From Sebastes aleutianus (Eukaryota > Chordata > Actinopteri > Perciformes > Sebastidae), in the NCBI GenBank assembly GCA_916700875.1, contig CAKAKS010000034.1, positions 10,815,195 through 10,879,194 of the forward strand: 64,000 bases of DNA, read 5' to 3'. The first letter of the stretch is position 1. Every line of letters begins with the position of its first letter. Made by a program: the position numbers and the translations under genes. Below the pieces are notes generated by a model, which worked only from the letters and a program-made list of their open reading frames with translations, was not told the DNA's origin and did no database searches. Positions 1 to 12,141 of this stretch are shown here, piece after piece.

Positions 1-56
1 CAAACTCAATGCCTTTTATGGGCATCGGCTGAACCAACCATTACCACTATTAATGC

Positions 57-57
<1 letters not shown>

Positions 58-94
<37 letters not shown>
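58..94. repeat. (CA)n microsatellite
   Basis: An uninterrupted run of about 18 units. Confidence 0.95.
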
Positions 95-97
<3 letters not shown>

Positions 98-999
98 CGG
101 CTGAGGTCACGTGCTGTGTGTTTTCTCGCAGCGGTGTTCCTGAGAGTGCCAGCTGCTGCGGCTGTTGTTTCTGCAGAGTCAGGTTTGTGTTACGAGGCCG
201 CGGAGCGTTCAGAGGGGCCACTTCATTCCTTTCTGCTTTCCTCTCCACTCACTAAAATCAGACGCACCACGGATCACACCGGGGTCAAAGACAAACACCT
301 TTTCCTGGTTCTTGGTTTGTTTGAGCTTAATAAAACACCCAATGGGTGGGGTGACTCATATTATAATGATGCAACGAGAGCCAGAATCGTCTGACGTTAA
401 CACCAAAGTATTTGAGGGTGAAGTTGGACCGTTCCCTGTGATTGACACTCGACTTTACACAATTGGATTTGGCCGTTGTTGTAGTACACCACACCCAATC
501 TAGCCGTGCACTCAGGTGAAAACATACTCAAAGAATTCTTTGTTTCTTTTCAGCTAACAAGGCTTCAACATATTACAGTGAAAACAAAATTGACATGGCT
601 GGCATTAAGACAGCACAAATATACTAGTTCAATGATTGACTACGACGAGCCACACCAGCCCCCAACATGTTTTTTTACTATCGTTTCTTGGAAGCTTCTT
701 TATTCAAGTTGAAAATGAAATCACAAGTTGATAATCAGTCATAAATGATCAAATCAAGCAGCACCGACAGCCCTGAAATAAAGCTTCCCAAGATATATAG
801 AAATGAGTCCACATGGAATACCCAGCAATTGGTAGAAGGGAGGAAACTGTGTGTCTTTGCTTTAAAAAATAAAAAGTAAAAGTGTTTTGTTTTTTTAAAT
901 CACACTCAATGAAGAAAGGTGCTCTTGGTAGTCAAGGGCCACAACAATCGCGAATGAGGAAAAAATCAAAGGCACTCTAAGTCCTGAGTATAAAAAAAG

Positions 1000-1298
1000 T
1001 TGTCAACTATTCAAATAATCGGCAACAAACTTTGATAATCAATTAATCGGTTTGAGTATTTTTTTTAAAGCTTCTTAAATGTGAATATTTTCTTGTTTCT
1101 TTACTCCTCTATGACAGTAAACTGAATATCTTTGCGTTGTGGACAAAACAAGACATTTGAGGACGTCATCTTGGGAAACACCGATCGACATTTTTCACCA
1201 TTTTCTGACATTTTATAGATCAAACAACTAATCGATTAATAAAGGAAATAATCGACAGATTAATCAACAATAAAAATAAATGTTAGTTGTAGCCCTTG
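1000..1298. mobile_element. hAT-like MITE, 'TAATCGATTAATCG' family
   Basis: It shares the internal block AATATTTTCTTGTTTCTTTA, CTCCTCTATGACAGTAAA and ACATTTGAGGACGTCATC with copies at 9537-9901, 21130-21445 and 54097-54381. It ends in GTTGTAGCCCTT, the usual TAGGGCTGCAAC-type terminus. The left end is eroded. Confidence 0.75.
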
Positions 1299-3010
1299 CT
1301 TTAAGAATACATCTGATCTCACATTTGAGAAAAGTGAATAACTTTGGCAACGGTAAGTTTAAGTTCTAAGGTAGTAAGTTAAATTGGGCTCAAGTGAAAT
1401 CTTATAAACTTTTTACTATTTATGCATGAATCAGGTCACATTTACATATCATTTGTCACATTACCCCTCCCTTTTTCCTCTTCAACGCTGAAAATAAAAC
1501 CCCAAAAAGTATGTAAATTGAAAAAAAATACATATATTAAAGGGCACAGATGACAAACTGAAGTGTAAATATCTATAAAGTTGAGGCTAAATTACACCGT
1601 TACAACATAATAAATAATATAATAACACCTTCATCATCACATTCAGATTAATCATACTTATCAATAAATTGCAGAGAGCCCTCAAATCTTTTTTTTTGCT
1701 TTCTTTTTGTTTCAGGATACTTCCTGATGAACATCATACATCTATGACTATGTATGACATTGTAGTAGCTTAATAGTTGAATCGACATATACATATATAT
1801 ACATTTTCTGGTCTTGAAAAGGGGGTTCAGGGCCCACTGACAGTCTGTCGTCATGTCAACTACGTCTGCAAACCTGCTTATTTGTCAGATTAGAGATACT
1901 GGAAAAAGAGTGTATTTGCTTAACTGTCCACATTATAAATGTGTGTTTTTGCAGCTATAGGTTGAGCTATAAAGGAGAATAACGGCACTCAGCAGCAGCA
2001 GCTACTACTGTCAGCCCGCCTGCCCGGCTGGCTGGTTTGGGCCTAAATAAACATCTTCCCCACAGTCTCCTCTGCTGAAACGACATGAATGTGTGCGGGG
2101 GAGTCGGAGGAGTGTGTGGCCCGCAGAGGTCGCATGTGTACCTCAAGTATCTTTGTGCATGTATATTTATGTGTATGCGTCTGTGAGTATGTCTGCATAA
2201 CCAATTGGGATAATCCAAACCCTCAAACTTCTGAATTACATCTTCATCTTCCTCTTTTTTCCCCCGTTACATCTAAATCAGCCCCCCCCTGAGCCACATG
2301 TAGGCCGCCAGAGCCTCCGCTGCTCGGATCAGGTCCATTAAAAACACCAGTAGCAGTCCAGTGACCACACCTCCATCAGTCCCTGCAGTTTAGTCTCTAC
2401 AGTGTTAGCTCCTGCAGTTTAGTCTCTACAGTGATACCAGCTCCTGCATTATCCCATCTGCTAAAGGAATAGATGACAGAGAAACTAAACCATAACAGGG
2501 AAATTTAATTTTAAAACCAGTTAGAACAATAAAGGAAAAGTCCATCCCATTTTAGTAAATTTCATGAAGTATAATTCGACAACCACCAGTATTATACTGT
2601 AATAGTATCATGTGTTTGTTTTCAATTAAAACTCCGCCTCCACTTTTTGTGGAGTTTTGTGTGTAAATTGAAAGATACCAAACAAACAAAACAGGCCTAG
2701 AAATAGTAGCACAGTCGCTGTTTTCTTAAATGTGTTGAGAGTGAATGTTTCCTTCGATCTCTTCAACTCTCCCTGACTGACCTGTGACCTGACAGACGTA
2801 TCGTTGGTGTTATGATTTTACATTAGTTTCATTGTCAAGGCTTACAAAAATACCAAAAAGATGCCTCAACTTGCATGGGGACTGAATTTAGGGTCCAGAA
2901 AATCATCCAGAAAATATCAAGAATCTGGCAATTTTTTCCCCACAGTTTGTCGACTGATTTTTCCAAGGTCAAGAACTTTGAATCTGTAATGATTTTACGT
3001 CCACAGTGGC

Positions 3011-3420
3011 TTAAAAGGATAGTTTGGGTGCTCTGAAGAGGGGTTGTATGAGGTACTTATCCATAGTCAGTGTATTACCTACAGTAGATGACGGTCTGGT
3101 TGGTTTGGCAAATGCATAGATATCAGATTCAGTTCCCCGTTGGAAACATAGACTGTATAGCTGTCTGACGGCAAGGTAAACCGGCAAAATATTCTAAATA
3201 TAGCGTACAATTAAACTGATATAATTTCTTTTAGGTGTCTAAAATCCGTTTTGCTGCCGGCCCCGTCCAGAGCAGTACATTAGTTTGGTTCTATGCAGTA
3301 ACTCCTGTCTGCTTTTCTAAGCTGGAGGCATGCCGACCGTCATCTATTGTAGGTAATACACTGACTATGGATAAGTACCTCATACAACCCCACTTCAAAA
3401 CACCCAAACTATCCCTTTAA
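3011..3420. mobile_element. palindromic MITE, TTAAAGGGATAGTTTGGGTG family, copy 1
   Basis: It starts TTAAAAGGATAGTTTGGGTG and ends in the inverse complement CACCCAAACTATCCCTTTAA. The arms are also complementary further in (ACTTATCCATAGTCAGTG and CACTGACTATGGATAAGT). The whole element can fold as a long hairpin. Confidence 0.85.
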
Positions 3421-5004
3421 AGTTCTCAGAAAAAATTTGAAAATCTATGTTTTCATAATAATTGAGCCAAAACTATCTTCTGATAAATTGAAAAAAAGAT
3501 TGTGTAATATGACCAAAAGCCACAGAACGGCTAATAAATGGACCTTGAGGTGAGACGGTTTTGTCATAAGAATCGTTATATTTGATATATAGTGATGGTT
3601 CAGCCAGTAAGTGGAACTAAGCTGCACAGCTTTGTTTTTGCATCCGGTCCACAAGCCATAGCAGTGGAAGCAAACACATATAGGATATTAATGGACTCAT
3701 TATACTTTCATTAGGATTTTTTTAAGAGATCTTATTTCCACTTTGAGGTTTGAACCCCGGAGTTGGAAATGCCAGAGTTGCCTGTTCCACAGAACCCCCC
3801 CTTCTCCAAACCCAGACCCCATGTTAACCAGCTAAGTGCCGCAATTAATTCATTTCCTCCTCAGAAATTAGACCTGTTCATTAGGCTTTCCATAACCTTT
3901 TATCCCCCCTTAAAGTCCGCTCTGCGTGGTTCAAAAGAGGCTGTGTGACTGTGGCTTGTTCGGAGTGATCCATTACACCGCGGTGAACACTCTGGAGGGG
4001 AAGCCTTGGAGGGAAGTTTTAGGAGAGAGGCCTTGATATGAAGTCTGAAGCTTTAATACGTCTCGGGGGAGGAAGAGCACTGCGCTGTGTGTCTGGGACT
4101 GACACAGGAAGGAGGAGGAGAAGGAAAGAGAGAGAGAGATTCTTCTGGATATGATTTGATCAGCGTGGACGTCCATAAATCACATTTTGTTGAATGACGT
4201 CTAAAGTTATCGCTGTGCTTTATGGTACAAAGACACACATACAGAAGCCCTCAGGCTGCATCTCTTCAGAGGAAGGAGGATGCTGCGGGGCTGCAGGACA
4301 GGCCTCAGAGGTCTGGTTGAGCAAGCTGTATAAATAGGATGCTTCCTACACATGACGCATGACAAAGACACGCTTACATACAGCCAGAACTGGACCTTTT
4401 TCTTTTTTTTATCAAACATACAGATGGATACATTTTCATTCCTGCAGCTTCCTGCAGGCGTACTGTAGGTCAAACCCTGACAACCAACACAGCATTACAA
4501 GAAAGAAACTTCAAAAGGGGCCATACTGGAAGCTTGCTTTTTGAAGAAAAGTGCCCCGAGCACACTCATTCATCAATCTCCAACAGACGCACCGAGGGTC
4601 CAAGTTTGGGCTATAAATAATTTGCAAGACAGAGCTCGTTGCTGCAAACGTGATCTTGTTAAAATACAGAGACGTCAAGTATTTAGAGCTGTGTTTAATC
4701 AGACTCCTCCTGGCTGAAGTACTTTCTTTCGACCAACAAACAAACAAACCATAGGGTCTTCCTCCAGGGGGAGTAGATGGAAATGAAGCCTGACAGTGGC
4801 GGCTGTGCAGAGTGTGTGTGATCTGCTGGGAGACTGATGGCAGGTTCTGGGCCATTTGCTGCTGTGTTATTGCTCAGGAGCAAGTCCACCCCTGGGGCTG
4901 TGTGAGGAAGAAGCCGGAGCTCGGAGAGTTGACGGCTTTATAAATCACAGGCAAACCGAGGCCGATAGCGAGACCGTAATGTGAATTAAACATGTAGTCA
5001 TGCC

Positions 5005-5007
<3 letters not shown>

Positions 5008-5060
<53 letters not shown>
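5008..5060. repeat. (GT)n microsatellite
   Basis: An uninterrupted run of about 26 units, the longest in the window. Confidence 0.95.
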
Positions 5061-5069
<9 letters not shown>

Positions 5070-7250
5070 CAGACATAAAATACTAATGCACACATTCACA
5101 CTCATAAAATGCTGTTTCCTAAATTATTTATTCTCAGCTTGCTGCAAAAGCCCCTAAAATAGCACTTAGACAGGGACAGTAAAGATTGTAAGTGGGCTAA
5201 CACCTCCTTCAGGGAGCGTGGTGCATGCTTCCAGTTTAGTGGTACAGAAACACACAACCCAATCTCACGGGAAGGCGTATAAATAGCACATTACAAGGAC
5301 ATTTCGTGTCATGCATTTTAGCTTAGTTAGGTAAAACATTGACCTTAAAAGGTTGACCTTAAAATAAGTACGTAAACTAAGTAAAATACTTACAGAAACA
5401 AAGTAACATAAGTACGGAAAACACGTCACAAACGTCACAAATGTAATTTACAAAACAAAACACCGGTCTCCTGGTGGAAAGTTGTTTCTTTGTTGGTCTC
5501 ATCCACCTCCCCTCCCTCCCACCATATACGGTCTTTCTAATTTTTATTCTACGTCACTAGCTTTGAGCGTAGCACATTTATACGGATGTGTTTACATTGC
5601 AGTCAGTACAGACTACATGGCGTAGAAATGACACGCCAAACACAAGAACGTATTCAATTATTGCGCCCTTTTGCCTTGCGCATTATTGTGTCATTCATTT
5701 GCCTTTTCGTGCAACCTTGCTGCATATTCACACTCAAAGTTCACTTCATGTATTTTAGAACAAAACAAAATCATATTTTCATAAAAATTCTTACTCTAAA
5801 AAACCTCTTAAAGATAAATTAGTCCATAAATCTTGTGCTATCAATCACTTTGTGTAAGTACCACTTTTTCAGTTGGAAAAAAATGTACACACCAACACAC
5901 ACACTTACACACACAAATGCAACCAATCATGTGCAGACAGACATCCTCCGTCCCCTGCTCCGACAACAAATGGGGTCAATCCTGCACACACTCGACCACC
6001 AATGAAAGAGGATCCCCCCGAAATTACCACTTTGCTGGAGCCTGGAGCGACCAGTGACTTCATGTCTGCAGCCGCTAGACTGATTTACTCACGTTCAGCC
6101 CTCCACTGCGGCCGCAGCGCAGGAAACCCACCACCTCCTACCCCCTCGCAGGCAGCACGTCGTTGAACATTTACACAATCCCACATCCCCTACATACCTC
6201 ACACATTTACCGACACAACTCAGCACCAGAGCTGTTAGGAGAGTGCGTCGTGTTATCAGTGACAGATAAGGGAGGTCAGTCGGAGCCAAACGACTCCATA
6301 AACACTGCTGAATGGTCTGTGTGTTCTTGTCTGCGCTGAGATAAAGGATGGATGGACTCTTGGACGACAAAACACAGAATTTGGGTGGTGAATCTTCAAA
6401 ACAAGATAATAAACTAACCATAAAGCATGACCAGAACTTCAGCTTTATAACTCAGTCCATGTGCAAATCCAAGCATTGAAAGAGAGCAGAAAATGCTACT
6501 ACACACACACATGATTTGATTAAACTCAAAAATCACATTGACACGCCAAGCAGTAAGAGTCGTCCTAGTCTGGATCTGGATCTCTGTGCCAGTGATTTTG
6601 GTGGTTATGATATGAGAGGCTCCAGGCCTTGGTGGTGCTGATTGATCAATTCCTGGTGCTGGAGGCGTCTGGATAGCGTGTGTGTGTGTCTGTCAGTGTG
6701 TCTCCAAGTGTGCGGTTAATGAATTACAGCCTTGACAGGTCAGGATTAGCCCCGGGGTGGGGAACAGATAAAAAGGAAGACCATCATTCTCTAGACAGAA
6801 AAGTCAAAACAGAAGATACAGCGCCAAAGTTGTTTTCCGTAACTGAATTTTTGGAGGTGTGACTTGAACATGGGAAGTTTAGAAGCTTTGAACTTCATAT
6901 TTGAGCTCCGTCTAACTAAAGAAACTGCTCCAACACACTCATTCAGAAACCATTTAAAATCTAAAAAGTGATTATGACACTGTCTTTTAATAAAAACCAG
7001 TCCGATATGGCCCTTTATGGTCCACTGGTGGAGAGATCCATATAAGTGTGCACCCAACAGCATCATCATCACCTTGAAAAGACACATAATCCTTCTCTGA
7101 GTCTCACAGAGAGCTGGTAATTCTGAAGCACAGAGCTAAACCTTCATAGACAAGACTCAAGTCAAGCAGATCAGTGAGTGGACGTCGCCCCCTGCTGGTA
7201 GGAAAATTAAGCCCTCAGTGAAGGTGTATGCTTTATTTATGGGGACTCAC

Positions 7251-7394
7251 CACAGGTGTAGATGACACTGAGGTACTTCCTGGTGCCGGAGTAACACGGG
7301 TCTCCAAAGTCTCTGGTGGAGGCTCGAACCGTGCAGCTTTTCTTCCCCTGACAGCGGGCGGTCAGAACCTGCAGAGCCACAGACGACTGGCAGT
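7251..7394 (-). CDS. eva1c: eva1 coding exon 5 (end of second SUEL lectin domain)
   Basis: The exon is 144 nt, with acceptor TTCTGTCAG| and donor TGTG|GTGAGT. It encodes DCQSSVALQVLTARCQGKKS, then CTVRAS, RDFGDPCYSGTRKYL and VIYTC (residues 204-251), plus one base of codon 252. DFG-PC-G-KYL is the SUEL C-terminal signature. This is the last exon of the gene that I can support in the window. Confidence 0.92.
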
Positions 7395-10300
7395 CTGACA
7401 GAAACACGGAGAGGAGGAAGTATTGAATTATTATTAGACATCCAGACTGATGAAAAGTAATACAGTTGACCTAGTTATTAATTATAATAGGGGTCACCAT
7501 TGCTTCTATATCTGATAACACTTTTTTATGGTTCATAGGAATATCAACTCCTAGAAAGGGACTCATTTCTTATGAAGGTGTCTAGAAAAGGCTGAATTTA
7601 GTACTAATTAAAAGGGAAATTGGAGTAGATCTGACATGATTAGTTGACTCATTTATTTAGTCAATCAACAAAAAAATATTGGCAAATAATTTGGATTGTT
7701 TAAGTCATTTTCTGAGCCTAAAATACACTGCTTTCAGCTCCTCAAATGTGAATATTAGTTGGCTTTCTTAGTTTATTCTAGTAAAAAGTTTGTCAGACAA
7801 AACAAGCAATAAGAATATGCCAATTTAGGCTCTAGGGAATTGCTGTATGATGGGATTTTAATCATTATTTTCTGTCGTAGACAAAACAATCAATTAGTCA
7901 ATCAACGGAAAAATAATTGGCAAATAATGTGGATGGTTTGAGTCATTTTCTAAGCCAAAGTACACTAGATTCAGCTCCTCTTTTCTTAGACTTCTAGTGA
8001 AATGACTGAATGAAGCAATATGAATATGTCAATTTAGGCAACTTATTTTCTATCCTAGACCAAAATATTAATAAATTGGTCTATAAAATAATCTGCAAAT
8101 TAATCAACAATGAAAATAATTGATAGTTTTAGCCATAAAATCAAAACCTTCTTCTACCAAATTATTTTACGCAGGTCAGGTTAACATGCAGTCATGTAAA
8201 TACAGTATTGTCTTTCTGAGTTGTAAAGTACAGGCAAAATTAAAAAAAAAGTTTCCTACAAAAAGAAAAAAATGGTTTGAATGAGTCTGAGTTTTTCCAG
8301 TCATTAAGATTTTAGCGGTTCATTGAAGGAAATGTCTCTATAAATCAACGACTGCTTATAAACTCACCCAACTATATATATAATTACTATATTATTTATT
8401 TCTTAAAACCTCAAATAAAGGAGTCACTACATGTACTACTATGTTCCCTATAATTAGTTCTCCTGGGAAACTATTAAGAATTATTACAGGACTTGTGCAA
8501 TAAAGAGTTTTCCATATTTTCACATCATTTTATTAGCTAGTTTGAAAAGAACAGAGCTCATTGATCAACGGATAAAAATGTAAATGAGCCAGAGTTAGCC
8601 TAAAAGTTATACGTAAAAGATCATTTATCAACAAGGCAGAAAGAAAACCTGCTAATCACACGTCCTCACACACAAAACATCTGTCTTTCACTTAGAGTGC
8701 TTTGCCAGAAACAGAGTCTACATAACTTCATATTCTTATTAAAGCTATGGGTCTCTTAGTACCTCGCTGTAGAGTGTCTGATGGACAAGTAGCACTTCAG
8801 GCACAAAAGGAACTACATGAGTCTCCGTCAGCTACAACAGAGGTGGACACGCACACACACACACACACACACTGTGGAGAGAGCAAGGGGACATCTCTCA
8901 CACTCCTTCCCATAAAGGCCTCCTCAGCTCCCATGGTGGAGCCTCATCAGACCCACATACAGAGACCTTACTGGGGCCTCACATTGTCTAAAGGATACCT
9001 GATCCAACATGTGTGTCTTTGTGTGTGTGTGTGTGTGGAAACCAGTCAGAGTAATGGACGTGGCTCTCATACATCATCGCTAAACACCCGCCAGAACCGG
9101 ACAGATGAGTCTCTTCTCTTTCCGTTTCCCGCTCCCACTTCCTTCCTCTCTCACATTAACAACAGGACTACAGGAGATGAGCTGCTGACCCGCTGTACTC
9201 TTTAGAGCTCATATGAAGTCAGGTTTACACGCCCATGTTTTAAAGTAGGGCTACAATGAACGGTTATATTCATCATCAGTTCATCTGGTCATTGTTCTCT
9301 TGATTAATTGATTCATTATTTGGTCTAGAAATCATCAAAAAATAGTGAAAAAGGTGAGTAGTGTCCGATCTAGAGGGACAAACCCAAAAGATATTCAGTT
9401 CTTAGTCGTATCAAACAGAGAAAAGCAGCAAATCTAAACTTTTGAGAAGCTGGAACCAGCAATTTTGTGGCACTTTTGCTTGAACAAAATGATTAAATCG
9501 GTTAACAAAACTGTTGTTGGTGAATTTTCTGGCGATTAGAGTTGCAACGATTAATCGAGTAATCAATTAGTTGTCAACTACTAAATTAATCGCCAACTAT
9601 TTTGATAATTGATTAATCAATTTGAGTTTTTTTTAAAGAAAAATAAATCCCAATTCTCTGATTCCAGCTTCTTAAATGTGAATATTTTCTGGTTTCTTTA
9701 CTCCTCTATGACAGTAAATTGAATATCTTTGAGTTATGGACAAAACAAGACATTTGAGGACGTCATCTTGGGCTTTGAGAAACACCGATAGACATTTTTC
9801 ACCATTTTCTTACATTTAATAGATCAAATAACTAATCGATTAATTGAGAAAATAATCAACAGATTAATCGACAGTGCAAATAATCGTTAGATGCAGCCCT
9901 ACTGGTGATACATAAATAATCAATAATCGACCAGTCATTTCAGCTCTGTTTTAAAGACAGCAAGAGACAGACCACGGTACATATTGCTAGGCAAAACAAT
10001 CTGTTTGGAAAGCAGAGGATTGTGGGTAAAATGGCTACAATAATAATCACAATTAATTATCTAGAGAATAAGATTTGATTTCAACTACATTGGCAGAGGG
10101 GTCTGGTGGATAAATCATCACAGAGTCAAAAAATCAGTCAATCTAATAAAGTGTTTATAAAGACACAAAAGTTGTGGATGCAATGGACCTGACTAACTCT
10201 AGTGGGAACAGCACTTTATGTTCCACCTCATGAACTTTAGCGACACCCCAAACTGAGGCGTGAGGAGCGCTAATAAAGTCTAGAGTCTTGTGGGAACGTG

Positions 10301-12105
10301 GATGAGCCGGGGTTCCACACGGTTGCCTCCCACAGGCCCCCACGGTCCATCTAACCCCTAAAAACAACACAAGGAGACGAGCCTTTGAAAGTGGACACTG
10401 AACCCTCGCACTGTCTGCCCCGGTGGGCCCCAAAGATCAGACAGGTAGAGAGAACGGGCTGGTTAAGGCTCTGATCACACGTCAACAGGCCACAATGAGT
10501 TATGGCACAGGTCAAAGGTCAAATGTCCCAGTGAGGAAGTGAAAGAGGGCGATGCAGTGGTCATGCACAGTTTCAACATTGGGAATTCACTAAATGGACC
10601 ATAACTGTGCCGTCCCGTCTTAATGGATTACAACAATCATAATCAAGGGGTAAGTGATTGGGTTTGTAGCCAAGTGTAGAAAGCTCCTTAAGAATGTGAA
10701 CCTGAATCAACGTCTGTCCACTCGGACGCGGTTCGAAGGGGCAACCGGACACTCCCCAGCTGGAGCCGACACACTGGAATCCCCAACCAGGATGTAGTGA
10801 GGTGGGAAGCCTGTGGGAACCAGTGAGTGTAACTGGATAACCGGTCAGACACCTCAAAAGGTTAGACCGTTCCCACTGTCACTGAAAACACAACAGGATT
10901 TACTGAGAGCGACTGATGAGGAAAATTCTATCATTCAAAAGTCTTGATTGATTTCAGGAAACGTATGTTGAAGAGCAATATGGAGATACTGTTGGCAACT
11001 GCTTGTCTCCAAAGTAATGAATACTGTTATTTTACAGACACACCTCTCCTCTTGTTTGTTTAGTGCAGTAGAAACAAGTCTGAAACGTGCCTGCATCAGT
11101 TACATCATTTTATCTTATTAGACATTTGTGTGAATTTGTCTTAATTAGCAAATGAATTCTTGAGTAATGACCAAAAACATGTTTTGTGAGCTCACAGTGA
11201 CCTTTGACCACCAAAATTGAATCAGTTCATTCTTAACTTCAGGTGGATGTTTGTGCCAAATTTGAAGAGATTCCCTCCAGGCATTCCTGAGATATCACAT
11301 TCACGAGAACGGGACGGACGGACAAGCCGAAAACATAACGCCTCCACCTACGGCTGTTGCCGGCGCGGAGGCATAAAAACATACAAATACTCACATTTGA
11401 TGAGCTAAACCTGCAAATAGTTGGCATTTTTGTTTGAAAAACCACTTACTAATCATTGCAGCTTTAATTGAGATACAACTGCCTGTTTCAAATCAACAGA
11501 AATGAACATTCAGCCAATCAACCAATGCTAGATTTGCCACAGTTAAAAGTTGGAAGCGTACTCATTATCCATCCATCCATTATCTGTAACCTCTTATCCT
11601 ATTCAGGGTCGCGGAGGGGCTGGAGCCGATCCCAGCTGACAATGGGCGGTACATCCTGGACAGGTCGCCAGACTGATCGCAGTGTACTCCTGACAAAAAA
11701 AATCCTTTATTCTTCTATTTTTCTATCATTACCTTTGTCATATATATGAGCGTCTATGTGCAGATGCTGCATCACAATGACCTCCTGGTCCGCCTGATGT
11801 GCTTTAATTTGCCCTCCCTCTCTCTCTCTTTTCCTTCCTTCCCAGAGGGCTCACTCGTCTGATCCGGTGTGCCACGCTGAGAACTTTCCTCTGTGACGAG
11901 GACGTCCACTGACAGACAGGCCCCCATTAGCTGCAGCTTTGATTCCCTGTCTGGGTGATTAGTTGAGCCGGGGGCCCACGGAGGAACGGGTGGTGGTGGT
12001 GGTGGTGGGGGGTTTAGACAGACAGATAAAGTCTTCTAGAGACAAGAGGATGGAGACGCACACACACATTTATTCTTTGTCCACTGGCTCTCCATGCTTA
12101 TATGT

Positions 12106-12141
<36 letters not shown>

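Larger units (their letters stand above)
1..7250. other. sequence 3' of the last visible eva1 exon (probable intron 5)
   Basis: I found no exon encoding the expected EVA-1 juxtamembrane, transmembrane or tail segments on the minus strand here, and no other gene. The stretch holds (CA)n and (GT)n microsatellites, a hAT-like element at about 1000-1298 and a palindromic element at 3011-3420. A possible dispersed repeat lies at about 5240-5720 (starting near AATCTCACGGGAAGGCGTAT). The rest looks like unique non-coding sequence. Confidence 0.6.

Noticed and set aside
3235..3420. 61-codon frame with a near-identical frame at 27124-27327
   Set aside because: Both are inside copies of the same palindromic MITE, so the shared peptide reflects the repeat, not a gene family.
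8747..9205. 152-codon plus-strand open frame
   Set aside because: It spans a (CA)n and a (GT)n run, has no domain and lies in an eva1 intron; it is a by-product of the simple repeats.
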